From Otatea glauca (lineage: Eukaryota > Streptophyta > Magnoliopsida > Poales > Poaceae): a DNA stretch of 64,000 bases. The notes below the pieces were generated by a model, which saw only the letters and a program-made list of their open reading frames with translations, was not told where the DNA came from and did not search any database. A program made the position numbers and the translations under genes. Every line of letters starts with the position of its first letter. Position 1 is the first letter of the stretch. Shown here piece after piece: positions 10,666 through 20,000 of this stretch. The stretch covers positions 62,001 through 126,000 of the forward strand of contig CM070723.1 in assembly GCA_036346275.1 (NCBI GenBank), given 5' to 3'.

Positions 10666-12399
10666 CTAAGGAACTTGAGGAGGCGATGGCAGGTATTTAA
10701 GTTCATATTTGAGAAGTGCTGGACCGAACGAGTTATACTTTCCCGAACTGCTATATGCTCGCTCAGCATCAGAACGCTTGGAAAAAACTACTTTCACAAT
10801 CTTTGACTTCTTAGTTATCTCGGTCTCACCCTCCACAATTAGTCCATGTATGCGGAATATGCTATTAATGTCATCCACAGAAGGAATGGCTTCTGAACTA
10901 CTAAAATGTAAAATCAAAGCCGCCGGACCATCTGCCAGTTTTGCTTCCAGAGTATCAGTAGAAGCCCCATCTTGAGGTGTGACCTCCTGCTTCACCTTCT
11001 TATTTCCACTCCTATTCTGAGACACCCGCTTCCTTTTGTGGCCTTCGTAATCACTTGATGTGTCTCCATCATCAAAATCGCTGATGATAATATCACACCA
11101 ATACGAATCTTCCGCATTTCTAGATGAGTACAGGCTTCCCACAGACTTCCTCTTGCCCCTCTGGCCATCCCCCACCTCAGATTGTTCTTTATCGTTGTCA
11201 TGCTCTGCCTTGGTTGCTGGGTACAAGCTTCCCACTGACTTTTTCCTACCCTTCTTGGCGCCCAACGTCTCCAACAGCTCTTTATCATCGTATGCACTCG
11301 GCACTTCCGAGTCCTTGTACTTTGAAAAGAAGCTAACAATCACAGGCACAGAGTCGTAAGCCTTGAAGTTGAACGGATCGGCGGCAGCAGACATAAGCTG
11401 TAGCAACATTTCAGCGGGGGACGGGTACTGCACTCTCTCTTCCATCTCCTCATCCTTCAACTGTGCAGCCGTCCGGGCATCGGTTTTCCTAGGCCTTCCG
11501 CGTGGCGCGCCACTGCCCCTGCCCCTGGAGCCCCTCTTGCGCTCGATATGTACATCCGAATCAGAGTCAGAGGCCCCCTTCTTCCGCGGGTCCCAGTCCT
11601 CATCGGAGTCCTCCTCGACCTCCTCCTTCCTCTTCCTCCCCCTCCTAGATGGGGTCGCTGAGTTGCAGTTGAAGAGGCCCTTCCTACCCCCATCCATGAC
11701 GGTAGTAGGAGCAGCAGCCAAAGCGTTCGCATTGAGTAGACCAAGCTCCAAGGTGAACTCAGGGGGGTCGGGTAAACCCCTGAATTTATCAAAGGCTCTG
11801 AGATGCGCCTTTGTAATAGCAGCCTGTACCCGGTTGCTGAAGCCCATGCGATCGGCGGCCAAATCCTGGAGCGAGTTGATGCAATCCCGCGGAACAAAGG
11901 CTTGGCTTGCGGAGTTGGAGTTGGAGTTGGGGCTGGGAGAGTCGGCGGCGGTGAGGGCAGCCACGACGCGGCGGGAGAACTCGTCCAGGGAGGCGTCGAC
12001 GGCAGCGTCGAAGTCGTCGGCCTCACCGTCGTAGAGCTCGCCTACGGGGAAATAGGGCTCGTAGGGCCTGAGCTGGGCCGCATCGCACCAGGAAAAGGCC
12101 TTTTCGCCGAAGAAGGAGACGAGGAACTGCGCGCCGGTTGCGGCGGCGGAGATGACCTGACCGGGCCAGGCCGGGTGGGAGAGTTTCTTGCCCCAGACCA
12201 TGTCGCCAGCGGTGAAGGCCGCAGACCCAGACCCAGTGTGGGCGGTGGGATCCGGCGGGCGCGGCGCGGGGGCGGGGGCGGGGGCGGGGGCGTGGGGGGG
12301 CGGGTTCTTCCTGGGGCGTCCCCGGCCACGCTTGGGGGGAGCTAGGGTTTGGGGGTCGGCGGCGGCGTTGAGGTCGATATGGTCGGACATGGCGATCAA
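10666..12399 (-). CDS. PWWP-domain chromatin protein with AT-hooks and C-terminal RRM-like region
   Basis: A single uninterrupted frame of 577 residues. An AT-hook/nuclear signal (PKRGRGRPRKN) lies at about residues 22-32, then an Ala-Pro run, then the PWWP domain at about 64-125 with the core SHPAWPG at 74-80 and the aromatic strand FGEKAFSWCDA. A Lys/Arg- and Ser-rich middle holds a second AT-hook (RGRPRK, about residue 300). The last 90 residues (LILHFSSSEAIPSV ... VVFSKRSDAERAY) resemble the C-terminal RRM-like segment of plant PWWP proteins of the PDP type, which read methylated histone H3 and work with PRC2-linked complexes. An in-frame start three codons later (MSDHIDL) is an equally plausible initiator. 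The intron-free coding region is usual for this family. Exact paralogue unknown. Confidence 0.85.
   Translation of the reverse strand: MIAMSDHIDLNAAADPQTLAPPKRGRGRPRKNPPPHAPAPAPAPAPRPPDPTAHTGSGSAAFTAGDMVWGKKLSHPAWPGQVISAAATGAQFLVSFFGEKAFSWCDAAQLRPYEPYFPVGELYDGEADDFDAAVDASLDEFSRRVVAALTAADSPSPNSNSNSASQAFVPRDCINSLQDLAADRMGFSNRVQAAITKAHLRAFDKFRGLPDPPEFTLELGLLNANALAAAPTTVMDGGRKGLFNCNSATPSRRGRKRKEEVEEDSDEDWDPRKKGASDSDSDVHIERKRGSRGRGSGAPRGRPRKTDARTAAQLKDEEMEERVQYPSPAEMLLQLMSAAADPFNFKAYDSVPVIVSFFSKYKDSEVPSAYDDKELLETLGAKKGRKKSVGSLYPATKAEHDNDKEQSEVGDGQRGKRKSVGSLYSSRNAEDSYWCDIIISDFDDGDTSSDYEGHKRKRVSQNRSGNKKVKQEVTPQDGASTDTLEAKLADGPAALILHFSSSEAIPSVDDINSIFRIHGLIVEGETEITKKSKIVKVVFSKRSDAERAYSSSGKYNSFGPALLKYELKYLPSPPQVP
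12256..12310 (+). repeat. G-quadruplex-prone run in the PWWP coding region
   Basis: On the plus strand at least four runs of five Gs are separated by single C residues, followed by further G runs. On the coding (minus) strand this encodes the Pro-Ala repeat near residues 36-48 of the PWWP protein. The G-rich strand is the transcribed template. Confidence 0.7.
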
Positions 12400-12430
12400 G
12401 GCGCTTGGGCTAGGGTTTCACTTGCCTCCT

Positions 12431-12460
12431 CTTCTCTTCCCTTCCCTTCCCTTCCCTTCC
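12431..12460. repeat. (CTTCC)n microsatellite in the presumed PWWP 5' leader
   Basis: About five to six tandem CTTCC/CTTCCC units start 32 bp upstream of the minus-strand start codon. On the transcribed sense strand this reads as a GGAAG purine run, a common feature of grass 5' leaders. Confidence 0.7.
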
Positions 12461-12680
12461 TCGGCTGGAATGATCAAGAGACGAGTCGAGGTCGAGGCCT
12501 CCAGTCCAGACCAGGCCGCCAGGGTGGGGTGTGGCGGCCGCGGAGTCAGTGCGCTCGCGCTCGCCAGCCTCCCCCTCCCTCGCCCATCCCATCCCGTCCC
12601 GTCCCGTTTCACCCACCCAAGATCTAGTCCAAGGAGAGACAGACAATGCACGGCTATCTCCCGTCCCGCCTCCCGGACTA

Positions 12681-12890
12681 GATGTGGGCACTCGGACCGG
12701 GCTCTTTTGGGTCGACCCGAGGCACGATATCACGGTCCGGCATGAAGTCCGACCCGGCACGAAGTGGGCCATGCCGGACTGACACGACACTGTAGCACGG
12801 GTCGTGCCAGGCTCGAGAATCAGGCACGATGGGCGACCCGGCAAGGCACGGCACCGTAGAATGGGCTATACTGGGCCTGATGATCCAGGG
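12681..12890. repeat. GC-rich MITE-like repeat upstream of the PWWP gene
   Basis: The stretch is full of gggc, ggcacg and gacccg words in both orientations (for example ggcacgatatcacggtcc and gtcgtgccaggctcgag), a composition seen in grass hAT MITEs of the ggcacg family. Clear ends and target duplication were not found. Confidence 0.35.
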
Positions 12891-12986
12891 CATGAGGAAG
12901 AAGCCTAGCATGAAGGTCACTGACTCACAGAGCATGACCGTCATAGATGCACCCAGTAGTATGAACGTCACCCCTATCGCCAACAC

Positions 12987-13145
12987 CTGAGAGAGACGGA
13001 CAAAACAGGAGAGAGAGCTAAGAGAGATTGAGAGACGATGCAAAAAGCTGCTCTCTCTCGCTCATCCCTCTCAATCTCTCTCAACTCTCTCTCACCAGTC
13101 TCTCTCAATCTCTCTCGTCTGTCTCGCTCACTCTCTTTCTCTCCC
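12987..13145. repeat. GA-rich / CT-rich inverted block
   Basis: A GA-rich half (12987-13035) faces a longer CT-rich half (13050-13145). The words AGAGAGATTGAGAG (about 13021-13034) and CTCTCAATCTCTCT (about 13069-13082) are exact inverses, so a transcript could fold into a hairpin. No gene is present. Confidence 0.6.
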
Positions 13146-13739
13146 ATTCTCCCCTTTCTCGTCCGTATTGAGCACATCCTTCTCGTTCTATGTAATTGTT
13201 CGATAATAAATAAATTTTAGTTCTTTTTCTCATAATATTTGCATTCACTGCCTTAATTCTATGTATCTCGGGCTCTTTTCCTCTCGTTGAAATAGTGCAA
13301 ATGGGTCGACTGGTAAGACGCACGAAACAGCACGCGCAAATAGGTAAGGTTCTGGGCTCGCCGGCGGCGAGCCGGCTGCAAGACGCAACGACGGCGAGCA
13401 CGACGGCCGTCGCGGCCGAATCTGCTCAGCATCGAAGCACGATGGGCCGTCTGCACGGGCCGCCCCAAGACAAAGACGACGCCCACCTCTATCCCGGACC
13501 CGGAGCATGCTCGCCTAATCTCATCCACAGCGGCACAAGCACAAATACTCACATTGACATGACATCGATGTGGAGATCGCAATGGTGGACTCAGTTGGTA
13601 CTCATGAAGGCCATGCCATGGTGGCAATGGTGCTCGGGTGAGGCTCGCAGAGGCTACTCATTGCTATAACTTGTGGAGCTCCTCCTAGTCTAACCCCACC
13701 TCCCTCAGCACACATCCTTCCTTCACCTAGGCTCCTCCT

Positions 13740-14010
13740 AGCTTTCTTGCAATGTGTTCTCCTGAAATGTTGTAGTAAGTTGTAATCAAGTTATCGATTT
13801 GTTGCGCTTGAACATTGTTTTTGTTTCGAAAGGAGTTGCATTTTGTTGCAACACATTGTTGCATGGACCGTTGCAGTGTTTTTGTTTCGGAAGGAGTTAC
13901 ATTTTGTTGCAACTCATTGTTGCATAGACTGTTGCAGCGAATTCTCTTGAAATGTTGTAGAATGTCGATTTTATGTTGCAATCAGGTTGATGATTTGTTG
14001 CACATGAGCA
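13740..14010. repeat. ttgcaac-rich repeat with a 61-bp tandem duplication
   Basis: Two adjacent 61-bp copies, 13816-13876 and 13877-13937, differ at only a few positions. Each contains ttttgtttcg, aaggagtt and attttgttgcaac. The outer parts (ctcctgaaatgttgtag near 13760 and ctcttgaaatgttgtag near 13943) repeat as well, so the duplication sits in a larger repeat. Class unknown. Confidence 0.7.
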
Positions 14011-14121
14011 TTTTTTATAATCCTTTCTGTAGTAGTGACAAATGTTAACTTGAAGAATTTTCGGCCGGGTGTATGTAGTATATTCCCACACATATATACA
14101 GTTTGAATGATGTTGCTATAC

Positions 14122-14371
14122 CTCTTTATCGGATGCGGCCCCGTGCAGTCCTGTAGAGACTGCAACTTAAGCAGTCCCTACAGGACCGTCCGATCGAAAA
14201 GTAACGGTCGGATCTTCGAGAGAACATTGCAACAAAATCAATGAGTCGATTTTCACTATAGCAAGTTACTGTAGTAAATTTTTTTTTTTACCGATCCGAA
14301 CCGTTCGTAGCCTCGATCGGACAGTCCGCGCCATAGGGACTGCATGGAGAATGACCGCATCCCTCTTTATC
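14122..14371. mobile_element. Mutator-type MITE with perfect 9-bp target duplication
   Basis: The body is 14131-14362 (232 bp). It begins GGATGCGGCCCCGTGCAGTC and ends GACTGCATGGAGAATGACCG plus CATCC, so the ends share an interrupted inverted repeat (GGATGCGG ... TGCAGTCC). The flanks are an exact 9-bp direct repeat CTCTTTATC at 14122-14130 and 14363-14371, the target length typical of Mutator-like elements. Inner segments gtccgatcg and cgatcggac are further inverted partners. It is non-coding. Confidence 0.8.
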
Positions 14372-14454
14372 TTTGAGTATATTCTAATGTTGATGAGCTA
14401 ATAATAATATTTATTAGCCCTATATATATATGTGTATATGTATATGTATATATA

Positions 14455-14783
14455 GGGGAGATATCCAGTGTAAACCATCTATTATCGTGAAAACTCTGTG
14501 AAACCCACGTCTATAAGTTTTGAAAAATTCTCAAAAAATTACCATACGTTGGGAAGGTGAGTTTCTACAATCCTATAAAATTTGAAGACCAAAATCAATC
14601 GTATTTGGAAGATATGAAAAAGACAAATTCAAATGCAATTGAGTTTGGTTTTCAAATTTTATAAGATTATAAAAGGTCATCTCCACTACATATGATATTT
14701 TTTTAAGAATTTTTTAAAACTTATACATATAGGTTTTACGGAGTTTTTATGATAAAGGATGTTTACACTAGATATGTTGCCCC
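14455..14783. mobile_element. Fold-back MITE with about 60-bp imperfect inverted ends
   Basis: The left end (ggggagatatccagtgtaaa ... ctataagtttt) and the right end (aaaacttatacatatagg ... gtttacactagatatgttgcccc, split here) are imperfect inverses over about 60 bp. The middle also holds ttttataagattataaaa. The flanks are TA-rich, so a target duplication cannot be judged safely. It is non-coding. Confidence 0.6.
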
Positions 14784-14789
14784 ATATGT

Positions 14790-15639
14790 ATACGTATATA
14801 TATAAAAAAAATAAAAGAGAGAGATGGATAACAACCAACAATAGCCATCAAAACTCTACAAGAATTCACTAATTATAGCTCAAGCCTCCTGGATATAACC
14901 TTGCTCAGCTCCTCAAATCCTTGCTACGCCGGTAGCCGACGAGCTCAACCTTGAGGAAAAGACCAATGTGGAGTCTGGCTCAACACGGTAGGAGGACGAG
15001 TACTCTTGCATGTAGGCTTAAGAACCTTTGGCTTTACTAGTCCTGTTGCATAATTTGTTTTATATATTTAGTCTCTCTTTAAATAAATTTATAAATATAG
15101 ACTATTTTATTAATATAAAAAAAACAGAGATGATATGTGTCACATATCGTATACTCTATAAATCTACAATAGACATATCGTATACTCTATAAATCTACAA
15201 TAGTACTGCACGGGCAGCTTAGCAGATACGGCGCTTTCCGTGTCCACGTGCTCGGCTGGACGAGAGGCAGCCTCCTGCCGAGCTGGGCGCGAGACGCACT
15301 CTAGTCTGATCCATCTGTTAAAAAAAAGCTATGCTCCGATCTGCTCCATGGATCTGTCATAAGGATGACGTAAAACATTCTTAGTAAAATGAACTTGTCA
15401 TGGTGCGGTACGCCAAGCTACCGAGCTAAACTAAGCTACGCCCAGTGGAGCACACCGAGGCATATGCTCTAGCGCGATGTCTGTCGGGTATTTATCCTGA
15501 TATGTGACAGGTGATATATGTTATCTATGTTACTTTCGTGATGACAAAGAGAGTTAAATTTACAAACTCATTGAAATGGATATCAAATATGTAAAAATAG
15601 GGTGCAACTGGACTAGTAAAGCCAAAGCTTCAAGACTTA
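14790..15639. other. Non-coding stretch between MITEs
   Basis: No gene is seen. The short word catatcgtatactctataaatctacaatag is duplicated in tandem at about 15143-15203 (shown as one unit split by a few bases), and there is a GC-richer block at 15200-15300 without a recognisable frame. Confidence 0.35.
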
Positions 15640-16105
15640 GAGCCTATTTGTTTTGATGATAAATTTATCATACTAAACTTTATCAAAATTTAGTTACTAA
15701 ATTGGCTACCAATATTTTGATCAAAGATTGGTAAGAAAATGAACTAGAGAACCAAAGAAGAAAGAAATCTTTCTAAAATTTGGTAGCAAACCAAATGCTT
15801 GCCAAATTTGGTCAACGCTACCAAACTTTGGACAAGATAGGTAACCATTGGAGCAAACCAAACAGGTAATTGATTTGCTATCAAATTTTTGTAAGATTCC
15901 CTTCTCCCTTGGATCTATAGTTTATTTTCTTGCCAATCTTTGACCAAAACATTGGTAACCAAATTTTGGTAATACTAAATTTTGGTAAGGTAAATTTATC
16001 ATCAAACCAAACAGGTTCCAAATGCTTGCTAAATTAATCAACGCTACTAAATTTTAGTAAGACAAATATTAATAACTATTAAAAGCAAATCAAACATGCC
16101 CTTAC
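15640..16105. mobile_element. Nested MITEs with long inverted ends
   Basis: The left end gagcctatttgttttgatga (15640) is an imperfect inverse of tcatcaaaccaaacaggttcc (ending near 16018), and the inverted match continues inwards for tens of bases (taaatttatc, ccaatattttgatcaaag). A further outer inverse, caaatcaaacatgcccttac near 16100, suggests a second related element sharing the left end. The inner copy of accaaacaggtaattg at about 15855 supports nesting. It is non-coding. Confidence 0.5.
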
Positions 16106-16416
16106 ATTGGATGTTGGCCGAAGACGGCGATTCATGTTACTGGTTATCACAGACGACAGATCAAGAGAACTTGTTGTGTATCACAGACGACGTCGTGGCA
16201 ATTAGGTTGAATGAATGTACAAGGTTAACTTGAAAAAAAGAATTACTAAATTATCCATATTTACAAAATTTCCTCTTTTTAAATTGCTCCTGTGCAAATC
16301 AACCTTGATGTTTTCTTTTAGGGAAATACACAACCGCTTTTTCAGCACTCAAGCATAAGTATAGCCTATAGAATGAAAATATTGTAATAAATACACCTAC
16401 CATTTTCGCGATTGAC

Positions 16417-17002
16417 TTATATTGTGTGACAAGGCAGTAACACGAAGGATATCATGATCTGAATATCAAAATCTAGTCTACAATAAAAACTATTCATCCT
16501 AGTCTTTTCGGTCTCTTCTAACCCACAACGCAAAGATCTACGCTGAAATTCTTGGTAGTACTCGTCCACAGTTTTACTACCTTGTTTTAGACGTTGCAAT
16601 TTATTCCGTAATTGGCGAGCAACATATGAAGGAACAAATCTAGCTCTCATAATTTTTTTTCAATTTAATCCATGTGTTAGGGATGTCCTGATTTTTACGC
16701 ATATAATCATTCCACCAAAGAGCAGCAAAATCAGTAAATCCACTAGTAACAACCATAACCTTATCATGCCCATGAATTCTATGTTTATCAAATGATTGTA
16801 CTACAGCTAAGTAAAATAATCTTTCGAATCATATTTACCACTAAAAATGGACGGTGAACTTACTTTTTGAACTTGTGCTGTACCGTCGTACCTTCTATGG
16901 TGGTGAAGCTGTGCTCGTACGTTCTTCATATCTCGGAGTGTAAACTACCTCTTCTCCTAGGATGCTGTTGGCCCAAGCACTACGACGTTGAGAACCTCTC
17001 AT
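16417..17002 (-). pseudogene. Decayed gag of a Ty3/gypsy retrotransposon
   Basis: Reading leftward from an ATG at 17002, a frame begins MRGSQRRSAWANSILGEE. After small frameshifts it continues as a retrotransposon-gag domain: WWNDYMRKNQ and DIPNTWIKLKK, then RARFVPSYVARQLRNKLQ, QGSKTVDEYYQEF and RRSLRCGLEE. Gag forms the particle around the genomic RNA. The frame is broken between about 16860 and 16650 and ends near 16417, with no protease or polymerase beyond it, so the element is truncated on its 3' side. The leader and 5' LTR lie to the right (to about 20 kb). Confidence 0.6.
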
Positions 17003-17114
17003 TGTTAGTGAAGACAAGAAACAAATCACAAGTATATATTCCTATCAAGTACTAGTATATGGTGATTCAAAGTCTCTCACACTCAAGCTTTTACAAAGTT
17101 CTTATAAATACTTA

Positions 17115-17776
17115 CCACGTGTTGACGTCAAAAACTTGAAGTAGGGTTTCTGACAATAGCACACCAGACGAACACCTGGTTCAGAGCATGCCACTCGATT
17201 TGACCTGTAATTGACAAGGTAAAAATATGAAATTCACTCAAAGCCGATCGTGAAAATCAATCGGCTTAGATTCAATAAGCTCAAAGCCGATTAAATCAAG
17301 ATAAAAGGGTAAATCTAACTAGCCGATTAAGGCAAATCAGAGGATAAAGGTAGATCGATTCTGAAGAAGGCGATGCGCAGTAAAATCAAAATAAATCGAA
17401 TCTGGGCGTAATTAATGGAGATCAACAATCGGCGATGCGCAACTTTATTGATCAAGATCGAATTACAAAAAGACTAAATTACAGGAACTACTCCTAGTCG
17501 ACAGGAAAAAGAATAATGTAAATTTGTGGGTATGATTGTGTTGTTTTTTTCTCGGCTCGCTCTTGTCCTCCTTTTATATCCATCGGCCAATTGTGTCCTA
17601 TTACAACACGTTACAAAACATGATCCGTATCGGCCTTAATCCGGATAGTTTTTCTTTAAAATCTTTACCGTTACCAAATATCTTCAAATCCTTCCAAATC
17701 ATCCGTTGGTTACTATATGTTGATTTTATCTTGCCGATTTTGACCATACCTGCCAAATTTTGGTGCAAACACCATG
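17115..17776. mobile_element. Solo LTR of the same family as the gypsy element at 55 kb
   Basis: The LTR is 17120-17771 (652 bp), starting TGTTGACGTC and ending GGTGCAAACA on the plus strand. It aligns along its length with the LTR at 55020-55670 (651 bp), sharing caaaaacttga, tagggtttctgaca, aacacctggttc and aatcggcgatgcgcaacttt. The flanks ccacg (17115-17119) and ccatg (17772-17776) differ at one position, consistent with a 5-bp target duplication altered by a C-to-T change. There is no polypurine tract or internal sequence beside it, so it is a solo LTR. It sits in the leader of the older gypsy element. Confidence 0.75.
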
Positions 17777-18599
17777 CGACCAGGTGGTTATCGGCGGCTA
17801 GTTCATGATAAACACACTCAAGCTTGGCAAAGCGATTGCAAGGAGAACAGTACCTATTTAGCTAATAGAAGGTGGAGCTTGGACAGACAATATTTATTTC
17901 CTATGCAATCTGATAATTCTTGTTATTATAATGATAAGTAATGATCCAAACTAGAATTCACAAGCCCTAGTTGCCGATCTCAAAGATATAAGTGAAAAGT
18001 CAAGACAACTCACGCGCAAAAATGATGGAACTTAATGCAACCAATAAAATGAGCTAAATAAGAATAATTTCAGCACCAAAACTCATGTTGCATAAGTTAT
18101 AGAGAGACACTAGCTAATTGCTTCAGAAAAGGTAAAAGGGCACAAGATTGCTCACTAATTAATATAATTGCATAATCTGAAAATAATGAACACAAATTAG
18201 GGTTTTACTCAATATAGTGATGTCGGCCACTATTCTGTTTTCTTTTCTTTCTTTTTTTGGTCTTTTAGCTCTTTCTTTCTTTTGGCGACTTTCGAAAAAC
18301 ACTAGTATAAACAAAGTTTTAAAATCCCTAACTCGATGTCACAAGACAGTATGATATGATAATTCAAGATTATGCAATGTATCAAGTAGAGCAGCCCTAA
18401 GCAATATCAACAAGCTAGTCTCAAATAGGATCAAAGTATTCACAAGAGATGAACTAGTTCCCACTGGTAGGTGTACTGATATTTTTGGGAGTTTATGCTT
18501 TATAAATGCTACTGTACTCAAAGAAACAAGCTTAAACTCAAAACGATCCAACAAAACCGAATTCAGTGTTTCTAGTGCAGCAAAGTTATCACCTAGATT

Positions 18600-19260
18600 A
18601 AAGATTGAAAACGACCGAATTTGAAAGGTTCACTCTGGAAATGATTGAAGCTTATGTCCTCAGATTTCAATAGAGTACAAGAACATGCAATTTGGAGATC
18701 GGGTGTGAAAGTTATGGCTCAAAAACTGAACACCACATAATAGTCCCAATTTTAGCTTGACGAGACTGATTCCGAATCCGAATTAAATTTGGTTTGAAAG
18801 AGTCTGAATTACAAAGAACACCTAAAAACGTTTTTATAGAGGACTCTTCAAGGATTCAGGAAATTATAAAAACTTCTCAATCGGAGTTCGGACGTGAGAA
18901 TTATGATCAAAATACCGAATCGATCTGGATTGGAAGTGCAACTTACTTCAACAAATTTGACGTCCAGATTAAACTAACTTGAATACGAAATTAGAGTCCG
19001 TGCCCAACTAGATTTTTGTAGAACTCGTTCCAAGGTTTCAAAAAAGTGCAAGAACACTAGAAACCGAGCTCATATGCGAATGTTATGAACAAAACAAAGT
19101 ACTGGACAGATTAAAATAAAAGCTATGCGAAGGAAAAACGATCAGCAACTAAAACAAAGACTCTAATGGATCAAAACCTAACAAAAAAACTAAAATACCA
19201 GATTGAATCTAAATGTAGAATTTTTGTGGAGTAGTTTTCAATTTAGGACAGAGAACAAAA
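18600..19260. repeat. Diverged repeats of about 180 bp in the gypsy leader
   Basis: Copies near 18640, 18835 and 19010 share the order: gactcttcaaggattca-like, aagaac-tc-aat-ggag, then gtgaaagttatg-tcaaaa. Another copy occurs near 19870, inside the region I assign to the LTR. The copies differ strongly, and the unit does not encode a recognisable peptide. Confidence 0.45.
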
Positions 19261-19298
19261 ACTAATTTAAGGTACTGAAATTCTCACCGATCAACGAA

Positions 19299-19310
19299 GC
19301 TCTGATACCA
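19299..19310 (-). other. Primer-binding site (initiator Met-tRNA type)
   Basis: The minus strand reads TGGTATCAGAGC, the standard plant retrotransposon primer site complementary to initiator methionine tRNA. It follows two spacer bases after a CATCA end at 19313, as expected for the inner edge of a 5' LTR. This fixes the element as minus-strand, with its LTR to the right and gag to the left. Confidence 0.8.
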
Positions 19311-19312
19311 CC

Positions 19313-20000
19313 TGATGAGGCTATTGGATGTCCCGATCTTTCGGTGAGATGGATAACTATCAATTAGTGGAGACGACCCTCACAATCCAGGCTACGATCG
19401 AAACACGATCGACGCCAAGCAATCGCTGAACCAAACTCTGAATTGTTATCAACCGTGCCAAAACCCGGTTGACTTGATCACGAAGATCAATTCCTACAAG
19501 CAATCGAAGAAAAAGCAAGAACAAAGGAAAAACAATCTGAATTGCAAATATAACTGAAGTATTGAAGTATTGATGTGGGGTTCCGAAGCACGATATTACT
19601 GTTGATCTAGTCAAACAAGAGAATACCAAATAGTTTCACCAAGGAAAACTACAACTAAACAAAACCCCAGTAATTTTGGGGTACTCTTTAGCTATATATA
19701 GGTGAAAGAGAAAGAGGATTCGGCCAGCACAAAGGAGAGGTCGAATAGGACTCTTACAAGGCCCAAGACCCAAGTTTGACTCGGACTAGAAAGTTAACCC
19801 GATTTGTTTTGTTGATTGCAGAGTACTCCGAAGGAAATTTTGGGTGGGGTCAAATCTGTTGGAATGATCTCGAAGTAAGATTTTAATAAAGTACAAGAAC
19901 TCTTCAATTGGACACCGTATGTAAAAGTTATGCTCGTTTTACTTCATGCTAGTATCTAAAGGCCGAATTGGATTTCAAAACGTGATGAATTTGATATCTC
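19313..20000 (-). mobile_element. 5' LTR of the decayed gypsy element (outer edge uncertain)
   Basis: The inner edge at 19313 is set by the primer-binding site. On the minus strand a promoter-like CTATATATAGCTAAAGAGTA lies at about 19685-19705, upstream of the transcribed part, as in plant LTRs. I could not find the outer TG end or a target duplication; 20000 is an estimate. Confidence 0.5.

Noticed and set aside
11363..12034. Long plus-strand frame opposite the PWWP gene
   Set aside because: Antisense shadow of a GC-rich coding exon; no domain of its own.
11955..12345. Pro-rich alternative frames in the PWWP first part
   Set aside because: Shadow frames caused by the GC-rich Pro-Ala coding run.
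13259..13669. Overlapping GC-rich frames as a small gene
   Set aside because: No domain, no conserved start context, and surrounded by repeats.
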